Source of the DNA: Lumbricus terrestris
Taxonomy: Eukaryota; Annelida; Clitellata; Crassiclitellata; Lumbricidae
NCBI GenBank assembly: GCA_949752735.1
Contig: OX457041.1
Span: 22,511,617 to 22,575,616, forward strand
Length of the DNA: 64,000 nt
Reading direction: 5' to 3'
The notes beneath the pieces are model-generated. The model was given only the letters and a program-made list of their open reading frames with translations. It ran no database searches and was not told the origin of the DNA. Both the position numbers and the translations under genes were made by a program. Below are positions 52,701 through 63,690 of this stretch, in pieces. Position 1 is the first letter of the stretch. The number at the start of each line of letters is the position of its first letter.

Positions 52701-55700
52701 TTTTCGACCTGGAAATACACAGTAAGTTTTATGAAATTTGAACTTGACGACTAAAAAAAGGGTCATCAACTTTTTTCCGGCCGAAACGAGAAAAAAAATT
52801 CGGCGCCGCGCCTTCTGGACCAAGTTTTAGCCCGCCTCCAAAAACGGAAGCCAAACTCCGCCCATGATTCTTAACCTTCAAAAATATTAAATTCTCGAAA
52901 TGGTTCTCGATGTGTCTAGCACGCATGCTTCTGATTCATTGTTACCAGAATGCACAGCAGCACAGCTGAAGAGTCAATGTGCTGCAGAAATGACAGTACA
53001 TCCAGCATGCAACACTCATCGAAAATCTATTTTTAGGCATGCAAATTCAGATGAGCTAAGCATATCGAAATGTCAATTAGCGCATTGAAGTAACGAACAT
53101 TGTAACGAGTGCCATATAAATTGTAACGAAGTAAAAGTACTGAAATATGAGTAAAATTTTACTTCGTTGAAAGTAAAAGTATTTCGGTTTCTTGATACTT
53201 CGTTACATGTGAAAGTATTCAAACTTTTACTTAAGTACAGTAACACGTTACTTTTACTTCGTTACTGTACAACACTGTTTGTTACTTCCGATGGAACTGT
53301 AAGGGTATGGTAGGTTAAAAGGGAACAGTGCCTTAAATTTTCAATTGTTAATAATAATAAAAAAGGTATTATTATTGCAGGTAAATTCTAGAATTTTTAG
53401 CCATTCTCTGTGTAGATATGACAACTTTCTGAACTTGCGATTTTTATTAATTATGATCTACTTTTGTTTAAATTTAGAGTTGCAAATGCTACAGGAAGTT
53501 TTCTAACAGCCATCACATTCCACCAGTAAGTCAATGTTTAACCATTATTTTTATGATGATGACTTAAATATTTAAAGATCAAATAACATGCATGTAACAA
53601 ACTACCAATTCTCGGCTCAGACGACACCCACCTTAGTAGCTGTTCCACCCATCTGATCCCATCAACGCATTTGATCCTGATCCCATGGTAACTCGACCCA
53701 GACCATCACGGACTACTCTCACGGACAACCCTTCTAACTCAACGCAGCGCTCATGAATAAGCCGGTGCCCCGCGCTTGGCTTTCCAGTGGCGCTTTAGAA
53801 ATTAGGAGATTACGATTACAATTACGATATTGTTTGAGAATTTCATAGACAAGGTAATTTGATGTCACTTATTTCACTAATATCCTTTAAATAACTATAC
53901 TTAATTAATTAAATAATTAAGTATTAATTAAGTATTTAAAAAAACATATTGCACTAAAAATAGTCTTGGAGCTAGGGGTCAGGTTTGTATAAGTTATTAG
54001 CTTTTCCTTATTCCAATTGCACTCTGTTTATTGAGTCACGTTTGTACTGTTTGACTTGTGTGTGTGTGCAATAAACAAAGTGCATTTATAACTATGATGT
54101 TAACGTTGTAATGACGACTTAAAATGAGCAGTATGTTTTTGATAAATTTACGTTCTGTGTGAAAAGTACTACGCACCTTTTAGAAATCTTCTATTTTGCA
54201 AGTGATTATTTTCTGTGTCTCAAATAAGCTTTTTAAAGATTAAATTATGCTTTTAAAGGATTAAATGATTCAGTTGGTTTATAAATTATATAACTGTTTA
54301 TGGATTACTTTATATGTAAACTTTTTAATTACAGCTATTACTTTGAAGGAGACTTAGTGACCTATAAGGAATATCTCAATCCAGCACATTTTGCCGACCT
54401 GGCAGCGTGCATAGGTGGCGTCCGTGGAACTGTTGAACATTCAAAATATCCAAAGCTGCCGTTGTGGTTGGGTGAAACAAGTGATGCCTGGCACTCAGGA
54501 ACTGCAAATGTCTCGGACAGATTTGTTTCAGGCTTCTTGTAAGTAACGAGAAACTATATATATGTCTTACAAGGTTCTTGGAGATAAATATACAAATACT
54601 TTGTATTTAACTGTGGTATGTCATAGGCTGACACATAAATTAAATTTGTGTGCATCACGCAGGAACTCGAAATGTCTTGGGCAGATTTATTTCTGGTTCC
54701 CTGCAAGTAATGAGATCTTATGTTATTCAATAGTGCTGGCCAACATTTTTGACACTGCTGGCCACCAAAGAACTATTTTGAAGTCAAGTTAATGATAAAC
54801 TCACAAACAATAATTAAGATTTATTGAAAATTATCCAAATTTACTCAATGGATTAAGTAATCAGAATTTATGTTGCATCCCTTCGAGATCCCTACCAGAG
54901 TTGCTCCCGGCCCAGGCCAAGCGAAAAAAATATTTTCAGCAGTTAATGAAACTGAGAACAATTTGAGAGGTATTATGTACCCAAGGAAACCCCATTCCAG
55001 ATTGTGGTCCAACCAAAGAGAAGAAACAGCTCTGCATTGTCACAGAGCAGGCGAATGAGTCCACTAAGTCACCACGGACAGAGGAGTGCAGCAGACTGTA
55101 AGCGGAAACAGGGTGGCAAAGTTCACACAGGTAAGAGGGTGCCTAGCCTGATAATCTCTGCCACATCAAGAATATGATCCTGAATGAGATGCTATGCAAC
55201 AATCATAATGAATGCGTTTTGAAAATGGATTTTGTGTTCACATTGTCAAATAATAAGCCAACTTACGAACCAATGGCTATGCAAGTAAATAATAATAATA
55301 ATAATAATAATAATTTAGGTCAACAGGTAATGACAAGTAGGTCTTGTGGTTTTGGTTTTCCACAAAATTTGAAAAAAATTCACTAGCTTAGACAGACTGC
55401 TTAAAATCACCCGGTGGTCAGCATGTGGCCCGTGGGCAGCCGTTTGGGAAAGCACTGTCGTACAAGATTCTTGCAGACGAATAAAAATGGATTTTTAAAT
55501 GCTTGTCTCAGTGGCCTGCATTTTTTGCAGTTGAGAGACTTTGTTAAAGAGCAACACATATGGGTAAAATATCTGTTGTGTCTTACGAGTCGCTGGAAGT
55601 ACAGTACTTACTGTACTGTCATATTTGTGGGTTGAAAGATAGCATTGCCTCTGTAATGCGATTGACTAACTAACTTTGACCTGTTCGAAGTGCAGGTAAA

Positions 55701-58700
55701 TATGACTGAAAGTCTTAGCTGGTAGGCAATTGATTTATTAACTAATGACGTAGTGGTTCCCACTTTCACTGGACTCTGGTGCCTGGACATCAGTTTGCTA
55801 AACTTCTGACCACCCTTCATCCATAATGTCTTAAAGATTTACATTTTGAAGCAAAACAACTTTGTAGGCTGCACAATATTTGCTTTCTTTCCGTTGGTGC
55901 AAAGCATCTTCAGCAACACAGCATTGAGGCAGAGATGCAACAGAATTACATAGCAACGAGCAATAGATTGAGAGATCGATATGTAGATGAAAGATTTAAG
56001 TGCAGAGTGAATGACACACTGATAGACTGTTCTCTCAGATTGTCTCTTGTTTATGTTGTGTTAAGATGGTTGGATAAACTTGGAGTAGCTGCTCAGTTGG
56101 GCGTTAACGTCGTCATGAGACAGACTCTTTATGCGTACTACTATTCCCTCCTCGACATCAACATGGATCCAAATCCTGTTAGTTGGACATCTTTCATAAT
56201 GTGCCTTAACACGTAAATTTTTTATTGTACTATGGGTAATTCTTTCTTGCTGCACACAGACACCTATGAAGAGTGCAAACCATGACTCTGCTTTGGTGCT
56301 TTGGTTGTTCCCTTTGGTAGTAATTACAAAGCTGTCTGTTCAGTTGGTAGTTAAGTTTAATTAAGATTACTGCATAACCTGTAAATGTAAAGCGCAGTGA
56401 GTCTTGCAGGCGTTTAATTAAAGAAAAAATATTATTATATTATTATTATTAGTATTGGCATCTAAAGCTAGCTTCTGAAGCATGATCAGTTTTGATTAAT
56501 ATGCTTTAGAAGCAGACTCTAGTCTACACTGGTCAGTAAGTAATGCGGTCTAAAACCATAAACCTAAGGGGCCGTCCATAAAGTACGTTCCGCTCCGGGG
56601 GAGGGGTGTAAGAAAGTGTGACAGTTTGTGACAGGGGGAGGGGTCAGGCCATGTGTGACGTCACACATTTATTTTTTAAAATATTATTTCCAATTTATTA
56701 TTTATTTTTTAGTAGAATTTAATAGCTTTAAAAATAATTTTCTGAAATTTTGCAAAAACATTTGAATTAGTTTTATGTCAAAATAGCATGAAATGCGTAT
56801 CTCCTGAATGTGCTGTTCACGATTCCTCTCGCTAGGAGCGCTAGTATGCTGTTGCGAAGCCTTGTTTTATGTATAGCCTTGCTTTCGTCATGCCGGAAGT
56901 ATTGTTATTTCTATGTTGTCCGCTGCATAATTATGTCACTGAGCGACAAATTCGGAATTTAATTTTTACATATGAATGAATGAATGAATGAATGAATGAA
57001 TGAATGAACTTGTTTATTGCACACACACACAAGTCAAATAGTATAAACATGCCTAACAAACATAGTGCAAAAGGAATCAGGAAAAAGCTAACAGCTTATA
57101 TAACCCTGACCCCTATCTCCAAGACTATTTTTAGTGCAAGTCAGTATTAATACTTAACTAAGACTTAATTAATACTTAATTAATTAGAACATAACTGAAA
57201 GTAATAGGGATAAACATACAATACAATAATGACAATAATAATAATAAAATTGTAATTATTATAATAAAAAATTTGAAGATTCAGAGGTAATATTTATATA
57301 ATTTAATCATTATTATCATGAACTTATAAACAATTATATTACGTCAATCTTTAAAATATATGATACCAAACCATTGTATTATCTAATAAATACCCACTTT
57401 CATTTGTCATCGTATATTAAAACAAAATCACACCACGCTTTTTTACTTTAATATCCACTAGCGGTTCTTAGCACCTAAAATTTTGTTCGAGAGTGTGACG
57501 TACTTTAGAGGGGGGTGGTCCGAGGTTTGTGACAGGGGGGAGGGGGGTTAAAATGGTCAAAAATAGCGTGACGTACTTTATGGACGGCCCCTAGCAACGC
57601 TAACATGTATGATCTGCATGGTCAAGACAGACTACTGTCTCTCAGGGTAATGAGGAGAATTTGAGTTGACGAACTTGCATGCGATAAGTTTGGCAGTTAC
57701 GGTAGTTTTAATTAATTTTTTTTTAATATAAAAACACGGAAGTTGAATAAATATTATAAATATACAATGCTTAATTGTTACTATCTATTGCCATCTCAGG
57801 TAGTTATCTTCAGGAAAATTTTAGATGCCTGTTTTTACATTTCTGAATGCAATAACTGTTTCAAAACTTTCAGTGTCTAAATTAATTGACCCAGGAATGT
57901 AAAAATAAAAGTCATGAGTATTCGTTTCTTGGTTAAATTAATCGGAATTGTGGTGTTTGATGTGTTTGAGGATTTCTGGTTATCGTGGCTCCACCGCGTG
58001 TTAGTTGGAAAGGAAGTGTTGTCGGTGATGCTGTCTGGAATGAGAAACAATTCAGCGCCAACGACCAGAGTCTACGCACATTGCACAAATGCCAAACGGT
58101 TAGAAGCAAAGCTGACTATCTCAATTGTGGAGTAGACTCACTCCTACTAAGTAAGCTCTGCCATATGGTTTCTCTAAAGTAATTGAAGAGTGGTAGATCA
58201 CCAGGCAGTCTGGTCTCAAACCAAGACCTGATACTCCAAGGGTTATCCATATATTAATATAATGCACACAAAAATTCTATTTTCATACTCCTACTTTTGT
58301 GCACCTCATACAATTTGTGTATCCCTCCCTCATACCTACAACTAAGCTTTTCTACCACCCTTTACAAAAGTTAATTAGCTGTGGTGTACATGTCATCTAT
58401 AAGACATTTATTTTATATTGTAGTCTACTATTTACATAACAGAATAACTCAATGTATTGTATGGCTTTTATATAATGTAATAAAATGCCATTGGATGACT
58501 ATAGGACGATACAGGTTTATAAATAGGCTTAAATGTTGACGTGATAAAATTCATAATTGGAAATTTATTTTGCGTAGGCCTACATACACATTTTGTCAAG
58601 AACCATCCCCTCTCTAAACACACTGGTATGCAAAATCACCTCAACCAGATCATCCCCTCTTTGCATACGTAATATATGAATGTCGCCTTCCCCCAGCTGT

Positions 58701-60965
58701 TTATTACCGAGCCCTGAAACCAACCTGGATGATTCGTTGGTTCATTCTGTTACTCCTGATCAGCTACTGATTGTTATGTGATCTGTTAATCCTGATCAAT
58801 CAATTAATTACTTTTTAACCACTTTGCCTTTAACCAATTGACTCGTATGAAACCGTTCAGCTGTGTGACCTTATTTGTTAATGCATGATTCTGAAGAAAC
58901 TGATCGAGGTCCTTATGAATGATTTTGAACAAATCGTCTTTGCGCTGGTCCATGAAAACTTCGCAGCCAGTAAAATGTGTCCTAGGAAATCTGAAGGCCT
59001 TAAAAATTAGAATAGATTTCAAGAGGAAAGGCCTGTGCAATCGCTTATGTCTGTGGATCGTGCATTGTATCTTCTTGTGTTTCTAGGTCTGGAATCTACA
59101 AGCGTGGATCAGTGACCGTGTTTGGCCTGAACATCCGACAAGATGCATCCTCTACTCTTGCGTTTACAGGAAGTTTAGCAGCACAGAGGATTGATGCATA
59201 TTTGCTGGAAGCAGATGGCCCAGACGGTGTCCTATCTAAGTAAGCATAGACTCAAACGAACCGCCATCTGTGCCTAGTATGTCTGTCTCGCAGGTCAAAC
59301 TTAGTCAGAGTAGCGATAACCAAAAGCAATGTAAAGCCTTTGTTGCAATAATCAAAAATACTGTATTGCCTTTGTAGTGAAAACCAAAAAGTAAAGTAAT
59401 GCCTTTGTAGTGATAACCAAAAAGCATTGTTATGCCTTTGTAGTAATAGCCAAAAAGCAAAGTAGGGCCTAATGCTTTTCTGCCTAGTCCTTCTCTATGC
59501 AGTGTAGACAAAACTAACTAATTTTTCTGCAGCATTGGTCTACACAGCTATCAGATGGTGACTCGCATTCCTTGGGACTTGTTGACCGAGATTTCTACAG
59601 CTTGTATATGGCAAGGACACCCCATTAATTTGCGTAGACCCTGTCAAAACATTTTCAGGGGGCATAGTTGTTGCTGGGTTATAGGTCCAACAACTGATGT
59701 CCAGAAACAGATACAACAGCATTGCTGCAAACAAGAAAACCTCCTACATCTATGTAATGTTTACATGTATATCTTACCAAAAACCAGAAACTTTAAGTGG
59801 ATTTTTCAATATTTAAAACTGTTCTTTTTCATAGGGGCTGGAAAGCATGTCTACTTAAGTACGAGTGTTGGTGTCTGGGTTAGGCACAGTATTGTTATTG
59901 CATTGTATTGTATCATTTATAAAGCGCCTCTATTAGGGTGAACCATTCAGAGGTGCTCCCAGTGCACAAGGCCACACGAGAAGAAGCAGGTTTTGAGATT
60001 TAGACAAGGCAGAAGAGAGACTGCCAGACAGAAGTGTAGAGTGAACAGTTATATTTATATGTGGACCCTTAATATCATGCCTCTCAGGTACTTCACTAAA
60101 GCGCCACCAGTGCCAGCCATAACTGATTTAACTAGAACAAATGCTATTCAGTTGATAAACAGTGCTCAGATAATAAGAATAGTCATGGGGCACGGTGGTG
60201 TAGTGGGTATGTTCGTCGCCTTGCACCTGGAGGGTTGCAGGTTCAAATTCACCTCAAGCCTCGGTGTAGTGACCTTGGGCAAGCAGTGGTGGCACCAGAA
60301 TTTCAGTTTTGAGGGGGCTAAAATTTTCCATTTTCATTCGCCTAAATTTCTGACGATTTTTTTAATCGTTTGGTCAAAATTTCAAGAATATATTTTGTGA
60401 CAACTTTTTTAGTCATTTGGTCAAAATCTCAAGAAAATATTTCATTTTCCAGTCAAAAAAAGATGACAACTTTTTTTAGTCATTTGGTCGAAATCTCATG
60501 AAAATATTTCATTTTCTCTGTGCAAAAAATCCTGATGACCTTTTTGGGGGGGAGGCTTAGCCCTCCTGGCACCGCCACTGTGGGCAACTCCTTCACTTGC
60601 AATTGCTCAGCATTTCAATGCAGTGTCCATGCTGCAGTCGGTAGCGCCTCTGAGTAGAAAGCTTGAAAGGGTGCTATAACAAGTGCGCATACAAACAACT
60701 GGTGAACTCTTGCAGACCTGCAGCACACAATCCCATCCATAGCTTGCAATAGACATATGACTTGATGTAATGGGCTACATTATGTTGTGTTTGTTTTCTT
60801 TACAGGTGGGTGAAGCTGAATGGCAAGCGATTACAAATGCCTTCTGATATCCTAATGCCGGACATAAATCCTTCCAAGCTACCGCCTGGTGCAAAAGTGG
60901 TGTTGCCACCTCTGACGTTTGGCTTCTTTGTGTTTCCTGATGCCAATGTTGGCATCTGTCAGTAA
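49800..60965 (+). CDS. HPSE: Heparanase-like GH79 endo-beta-glucuronidase, copy C (complete, 558 residues)
   Basis: Coding exons: 49800-50170, 50548-50693, 51470-51646, 52127-52304, 53478-53525, 54335-54538, 56066-56177, 57971-58098, 59087-59239, 60806-60965. Phases are identical to copy B and the joined frame is 558 residues. The ATG at 49800 is preferred over an in-frame ATG at 49737 because it opens directly on a signal peptide ('MNSVIVVLVAILCVMA') and the upstream one precedes a likely acceptor. An acidic N-terminal stretch of about 50 residues absent from copy B follows, with Glu/Val-rich 'EEVK' repeats. Landmarks: 'SPALLRIGGSPADWL', 'WELGN' + 'EPQYN' (acid/base Glu232), 'HHYYFEGD', 'LWLGETSDAW' (nucleophile Glu354), 'HCTNAK', 'WVKLNGK', 'GFFVFPD', ending in 'GICQ'. 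It is the most diverged of the three copies. Confidence 0.92.
50930..51350 (+). repeat. Minisatellite 'GGCTATCATGAATG.TTATCAA' interrupted by a SINE
   Basis: Units of about 23 bp with 'GGCTATCATGAATG' and 'CTATCATGATTG' occur before (50930-50972) and after (51217-51350) the SINE. They fill much of intron 2 of copy C. Confidence 0.8.
50976..51216 (+). mobile_element. tRNA-derived SINE, second family
   Basis: The head 'GACCCGGTAGCGCAATGGAT', 'AACACGCTGGCG' and B box 'GAGTTCGAGCCCC' resembles a tRNA (Arg-like A-box region). A body with 'ATTACAAAGCTGTCTGTTCA' and an (ATT)n tail follows. The anticodon arm does not fold properly, so it is not a tRNA gene. The body recurs at 56322-56455. Confidence 0.8.
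52356..53277. mobile_element. hAT-type element of 0.9 kb with nested MITE
   Basis: Ends CAGTGTTGT and ACAACACTG, with a perfect 8-bp duplication TTTGTTAC at 52348-52355 and 53278-53285. Subterminal AAGTAAAAGTAAAAG repeats occur at both ends in inverted orientation. The element at 52545-52866 is inserted in it. It lies in intron 4 of copy C. Confidence 0.88.
52545..52866. mobile_element. Nested hAT-type MITE
   Basis: Ends CATGGGCGGAGTTT and AAACTCCGCCCATG with ATTATTAA (52537-52544) / ATTCTTAA (52867-52874). Two internal 'GACGACTAAAA.AAAGG' motifs ('AAAAGGTCATCAGCTTTTT') occur. It sits inside the hAT-type element 52356-53277. Confidence 0.88.
53755..53830 (+). mobile_element. L2-related 3' tail fragment
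   Basis: 'TGAATAAGCCGGTGCCC', 'AGTGGCGCTTTAGAAATTAG' and a short (ATTACG)n tail. A similar piece lies at 11770-11850. No coding part remains. Confidence 0.6.
54662..54714 (+). pseudogene. Relic of a duplicated heparanase exon end
   Basis: 'GGAACTCGAAATGTCTTGGGC' onward to 'GCAAGTAATGAG' aligns at roughly 80% with the end of exon 6 of copy C and its donor ('GGAACTGCAAATGTCTCGGAC' to 'TGTAAGTAACGAG', 54499-54551). The donor GT has become GC and the frame changes 'SDRF' to 'LGQI'. It lies about 125 bp downstream of the real exon end. Confidence 0.7.
56322..56455 (+). mobile_element. 5'-truncated SINE, same family as 50976-51216
   Basis: 'TAATTACAAAGCTGTCTGTT' through 'GTTTAATTAAAGAAAAAATATT' with an (ATT)n tail matches the second half of the SINE in intron 2 of the same gene. 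Confidence 0.8.
56567..57592. mobile_element. 1-kb DNA transposon with 22-bp TIRs
   Basis: AGGGGCCGTCCATAAAGTAC at the left and GTACTTTATGGACGGCCCCT at the right are the first 20 bases of 22-bp inverted repeats (56567-56588, 57571-57592). Inner GTGACAGGGGG / GTGTGAC motifs follow. No transposase frame is present and the target duplication is unclear. It includes a (GAAT)n microsatellite at 56971-57007, possibly a LINE tail. Confidence 0.75.
58800..59086. other. Intron 8 of copy C, short minus-strand open frame
   Basis: A 78-residue minus-strand frame at 58804-59040 has no recognised motif. The rest of 58100-59086 shows no gene or clear repeat. Confidence 0.4.
59300..59465 (+). repeat. Minisatellite of about 36 bp units
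   Basis: Four imperfect units of 'ATGCCTTTGTAGTGATAACC' plus 'AAAAAGCAAAGTA'. It lies in intron 9 of copy C. Confidence 0.85.
59885..59968 (-). mobile_element. 3' end of an L2-like LINE
   Basis: 'ATTGTATTGTATCATTTATA' followed by 'AAGCGCCTCT' and 'AGAGGTGCTCCCAGTGC' matches the 3' hairpin and tail of the L2 copy at 42765-42850, in the same orientation. Confidence 0.75.
60186..60695 (+). mobile_element. tRNA-headed SINE split by a hAT element
   Basis: The head 'GGGGCACGGTGGTGTAGTGG' and B-box-like 'GGTTCAAATTC' are followed, after the inserted element 60284-60580, by 'TGGGCAACTCCTTCACTTGC' and the tail 'GTAGCGCCTCTGAGTAG', 'CTTGAAAGGGTGCTATAAC'. Same family as 41767-41998. Confidence 0.85.
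60284..60580. mobile_element. hAT-type MITE inserted in a SINE
   Basis: Ends CAGTGGTGGCACCAG and CTGGCACCGCCACTG, with TGGGCAAG (60276-60283) / TGGGCAAC (60581-60588). Three repeats of 'AGTCATTTGGTCAAAAT' occur inside. The uninterrupted SINE at 41767 shows the empty sequence 'CTTGGGCAAGTCCTTCACTC'. Confidence 0.9.
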
Positions 60966-61829
60966 CTATTTCTGCAAATGCATTCTGCACATTTACTAAT
61001 GTCTCATGACAGAAGCCCTGAAATCAACGTGACCACTTTGACCTGCTGCTGCTCAATGTGACGTCGTTTCCTCTGACCAAACTGTCATGGTCCAGCACAG
61101 AAGTTTTACTGTCCTTCGTCTATATCTTTGGAATACAATGCCTTGCACCTTAGACCTTCTTACCTTTCTCTGCCTTTTACCATCACAGCTAGAAAACTAT
61201 ATGAGGTTAAATTTAGATAGAGTTCCTTTGTTTATTCTACTACAAGCCAAAACATGGCTATGCACACAGAGTCGCTTTCAAATATAAATCCGTGAACAAT
61301 GTGACTTTTATAAATGTGGTGTCGTCAGTGGTTAAATTGCTCACCCAGAAGTGCTGGAAAATTTAAACCGGTGAAAATGTAAATCTTGAACCTATCTTAT
61401 TAAGCTACAACCAACTGTGCCTATGGTCAATTATTGTAGCAGAAACACATTTAGGCAACTGGTCAACTCTTTTTTTGTACCGGATCTCTGTTATGGCTAA
61501 ATTTAACCACTGGTATGGTGTAAGTGAACGTTTCTGAAATGCTTAACTGTGATGGTGTTGGGATTCCTAAAACATTTGTACTTTTGCACAAGATGCATGT
61601 GATTTTGAGAAGAATATTTAATCAAGGAGTACTAGTTTATTCCATTTATTTTATGTAGAACTTACGAATGGAATTTGTATTGTAAACAGCAAATCAATTT
61701 CAGTTGTTTTTAACATGTTTTACTTGTCATAAAAAAGCAATTTACAAGAGTTTGTACAATATTTTCGTAGAGTTGTAGTTAGTGACAATACAGAGCAAGT
61801 TGACATGATTTATCACCCTTTACCAAAAT
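60966..61829. other. 3' flank of copy C, no gene recognised
   Basis: AT-rich sequence following the stop codon of copy C. No repeat or open frame worth naming; it probably includes the 3' UTR, whose end I cannot place. Confidence 0.5.
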
Positions 61830-62125
61830 GTTGAATATTTCCTCCAAAGACTCCGCTGGAGGGAACACAAGACGAATGAAGAAATGCCACAAAGATGGCA
61901 GAGAAACTGGATTGGCCACATTATAAGAGGTGACACCATAGTAAGAGAAGTCACTGAAGGAAGAATGAAGGGAAAAAACATGAGGAAGACCAAGAATGAT
62001 GCTGCTGGACTGGATGATGATGAAGGAAGACCACAGTAAAATGAAGAGAAAAGCACAGAATAGAGTTGAGTGGCGTAGTTGGATATATGAACCTGCCGGA
62101 AAGCAATGAACGAACGAACGAAAAT
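61830..62125 (+). pseudogene. LINE reverse transcriptase C-terminal fragment with (GAAC)n tail
   Basis: Shifted frames read 'WRENWIGHIIRGDTIVREV', 'GRMKGKN', 'MMLLDWMM'-like and 'IYEPAGKQ', then a stop and GAACGAACGAACGAAA. It is close to the fragment at 20350-20935 ('AWIGHT', 'QMMLDWMM', 'FEPA'). Confidence 0.75.
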
Positions 62126-62659
62126 ATATTAAATTTACAAAATGTAACAGTCACTTCTGCTGTAAAAAGAAGTTTGGCTCACAAAAATCATACGCATGAC
62201 TTGTAAATAACGAGTAAGTACATTTCCTGCAATCCTCTCTCAGCAAAAGTAGTTCTTCAAAAGTTCAAAGGTGTCCTTGGATTGAAGGAGATCTTATTAC
62301 AAGTAGGCCTATAACGCAATGTGCCATTGCATACTCATTGAAATCTGTTCCAGTGTAGCAGATCAAAAACGGTCAAAAACGAAGGTCTTCCTGTATAATC
62401 CTAGTGCGCCCAGCAGAGCCGTTTTTAAGGTCCTGGGAACATCGGTGCAAGATCTACCACAGAGGCACGTGCCGGGTGAGCAACCGTTTTTGTCCAAAGC
62501 ATTTTTCCTCGTGCATCATGGCTATGTAGCCTACCTATTACCTTATAATTAAGTGCCTAAAAGAAGTCATAGAACCCGTTAACACAGGGCTGTAATCAAG
62601 GGTATACGCGGGTGTACGGCGTGTACCTACCTCCGTAGAGAAACGGCATCGTATACTCG

Positions 62660-63411
62660 GTTTACTATCGATACCGCGCACACAAATACCGCGCACACAA
62701 TACCGCGCACACAATACCGCTAATTGCAATTCAGCGCACTATCGTTAACGCGCACCATCATTACCGCGCATTACTTGATTAATTGATAAAAACTTCGTGA
62801 TTTTAGGTTGAAAGTATACTTTTAATTTCTAAATAAGAGGTCCTACTATGAACGAAGTTAATAAAAACGCAATGCCTTAAATTGGCAAAAGAACATGTCC
62901 TACTGCGAACGAACTAATTTTAAATCTTCATAAAAACGCAATGCCTTCAATTGGCAAAAGAACATGCCCTACTGCGAACGAACTAATTTTAAATCTTCAT
63001 AAAAACGCAATGCCTTAAATTGGCAAAAGAACAGGTCCTACTGCGAACGAACTAATTTTAAATCTTCATAAAAACGCAATGCCTTCTAAGAATGCGTTAG
63101 AATGGGAATCTTGTGGCCACCTGCATTTATATACACCGGTTAACCAGATAGGCCTAGGCTGCTTGGTCTACTCCTTATACGCACAGTGTTACCCATCGGC
63201 ATAGTATAAACAGTCCAGATTTCGTGACTTTGGTCTCAAACGTCGGCCTACTTCGATTGGGTCGCACCTTTTCTGTACAGTGATGGCTTCACCAGATGCG
63301 ATATTCAACAGATGCGCGGTAAGGATCGTGCGCGGTAACGACCATGCGCGGTAATAAAATTAGCGGTATTGTGTGCGCGGTATTGTGTGCGCGGTATTTG
63401 TGTGCGCGGTG
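62660..63411. mobile_element. Foldback-like element with (ACCGCGCACACAAT)n arms and 69-bp inner repeats
   Basis: The left arm (about 62670-62772) and right arm (about 63313-63411) are nearly perfect inverted repeats built of ACCGCGCACACAAT units. Between them a 69-bp unit repeats about four times (AAAAACGCAATGCCTT at 62863, 62932, 63001 and 63070). Weaker inverted similarity continues outside ('GGGTATACGCGGGTGTAC' against 'GGGTACACGGGTATAAGG'). Confidence 0.75.
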
Positions 63412-63484
63412 CTGACCGGATACCGTATACTCACCTCCCGAAAGCCAGGGTATACTCAGGTAAAACCAGGGTACACGGGTATAA

Positions 63485-63690
63485 GGGAATGAAATTCGAA
63501 GCGAAAGACTAAAAAAGGTCATCAGGTTTTTTCGGACGCGAAAATGGAGAATTTTGGGGGGCGGATGAATACACACCAGATTTTTTCCGACGGGAAAAAT
63601 GAGAAAATGTTTGGGCAAGAGGTCATAAGAAATTTCGCACCCAAAAAGTCCAGTTTTCTCTCGGTCAGCGTGCATTCACCTCCAAATTTG
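63485..63690. repeat. Interior fragment of a hAT-type MITE
   Basis: 'GACTAAAAAAGGTCATCAGG', 'GGGGGGCGGATGAAT' and 'GGCAAGAGGTCATAAG' are like the interiors of 3666-3998 and 31892-32171, but no ends could be defined. Confidence 0.5.

Noticed and set aside
55935..56065. In-frame upstream extension of exon 7 in copy C
   Set aside because: The acceptor at 56064-56065 gives the phase and length (112 nt) shared by copies A and B; the upstream open frame is chance.
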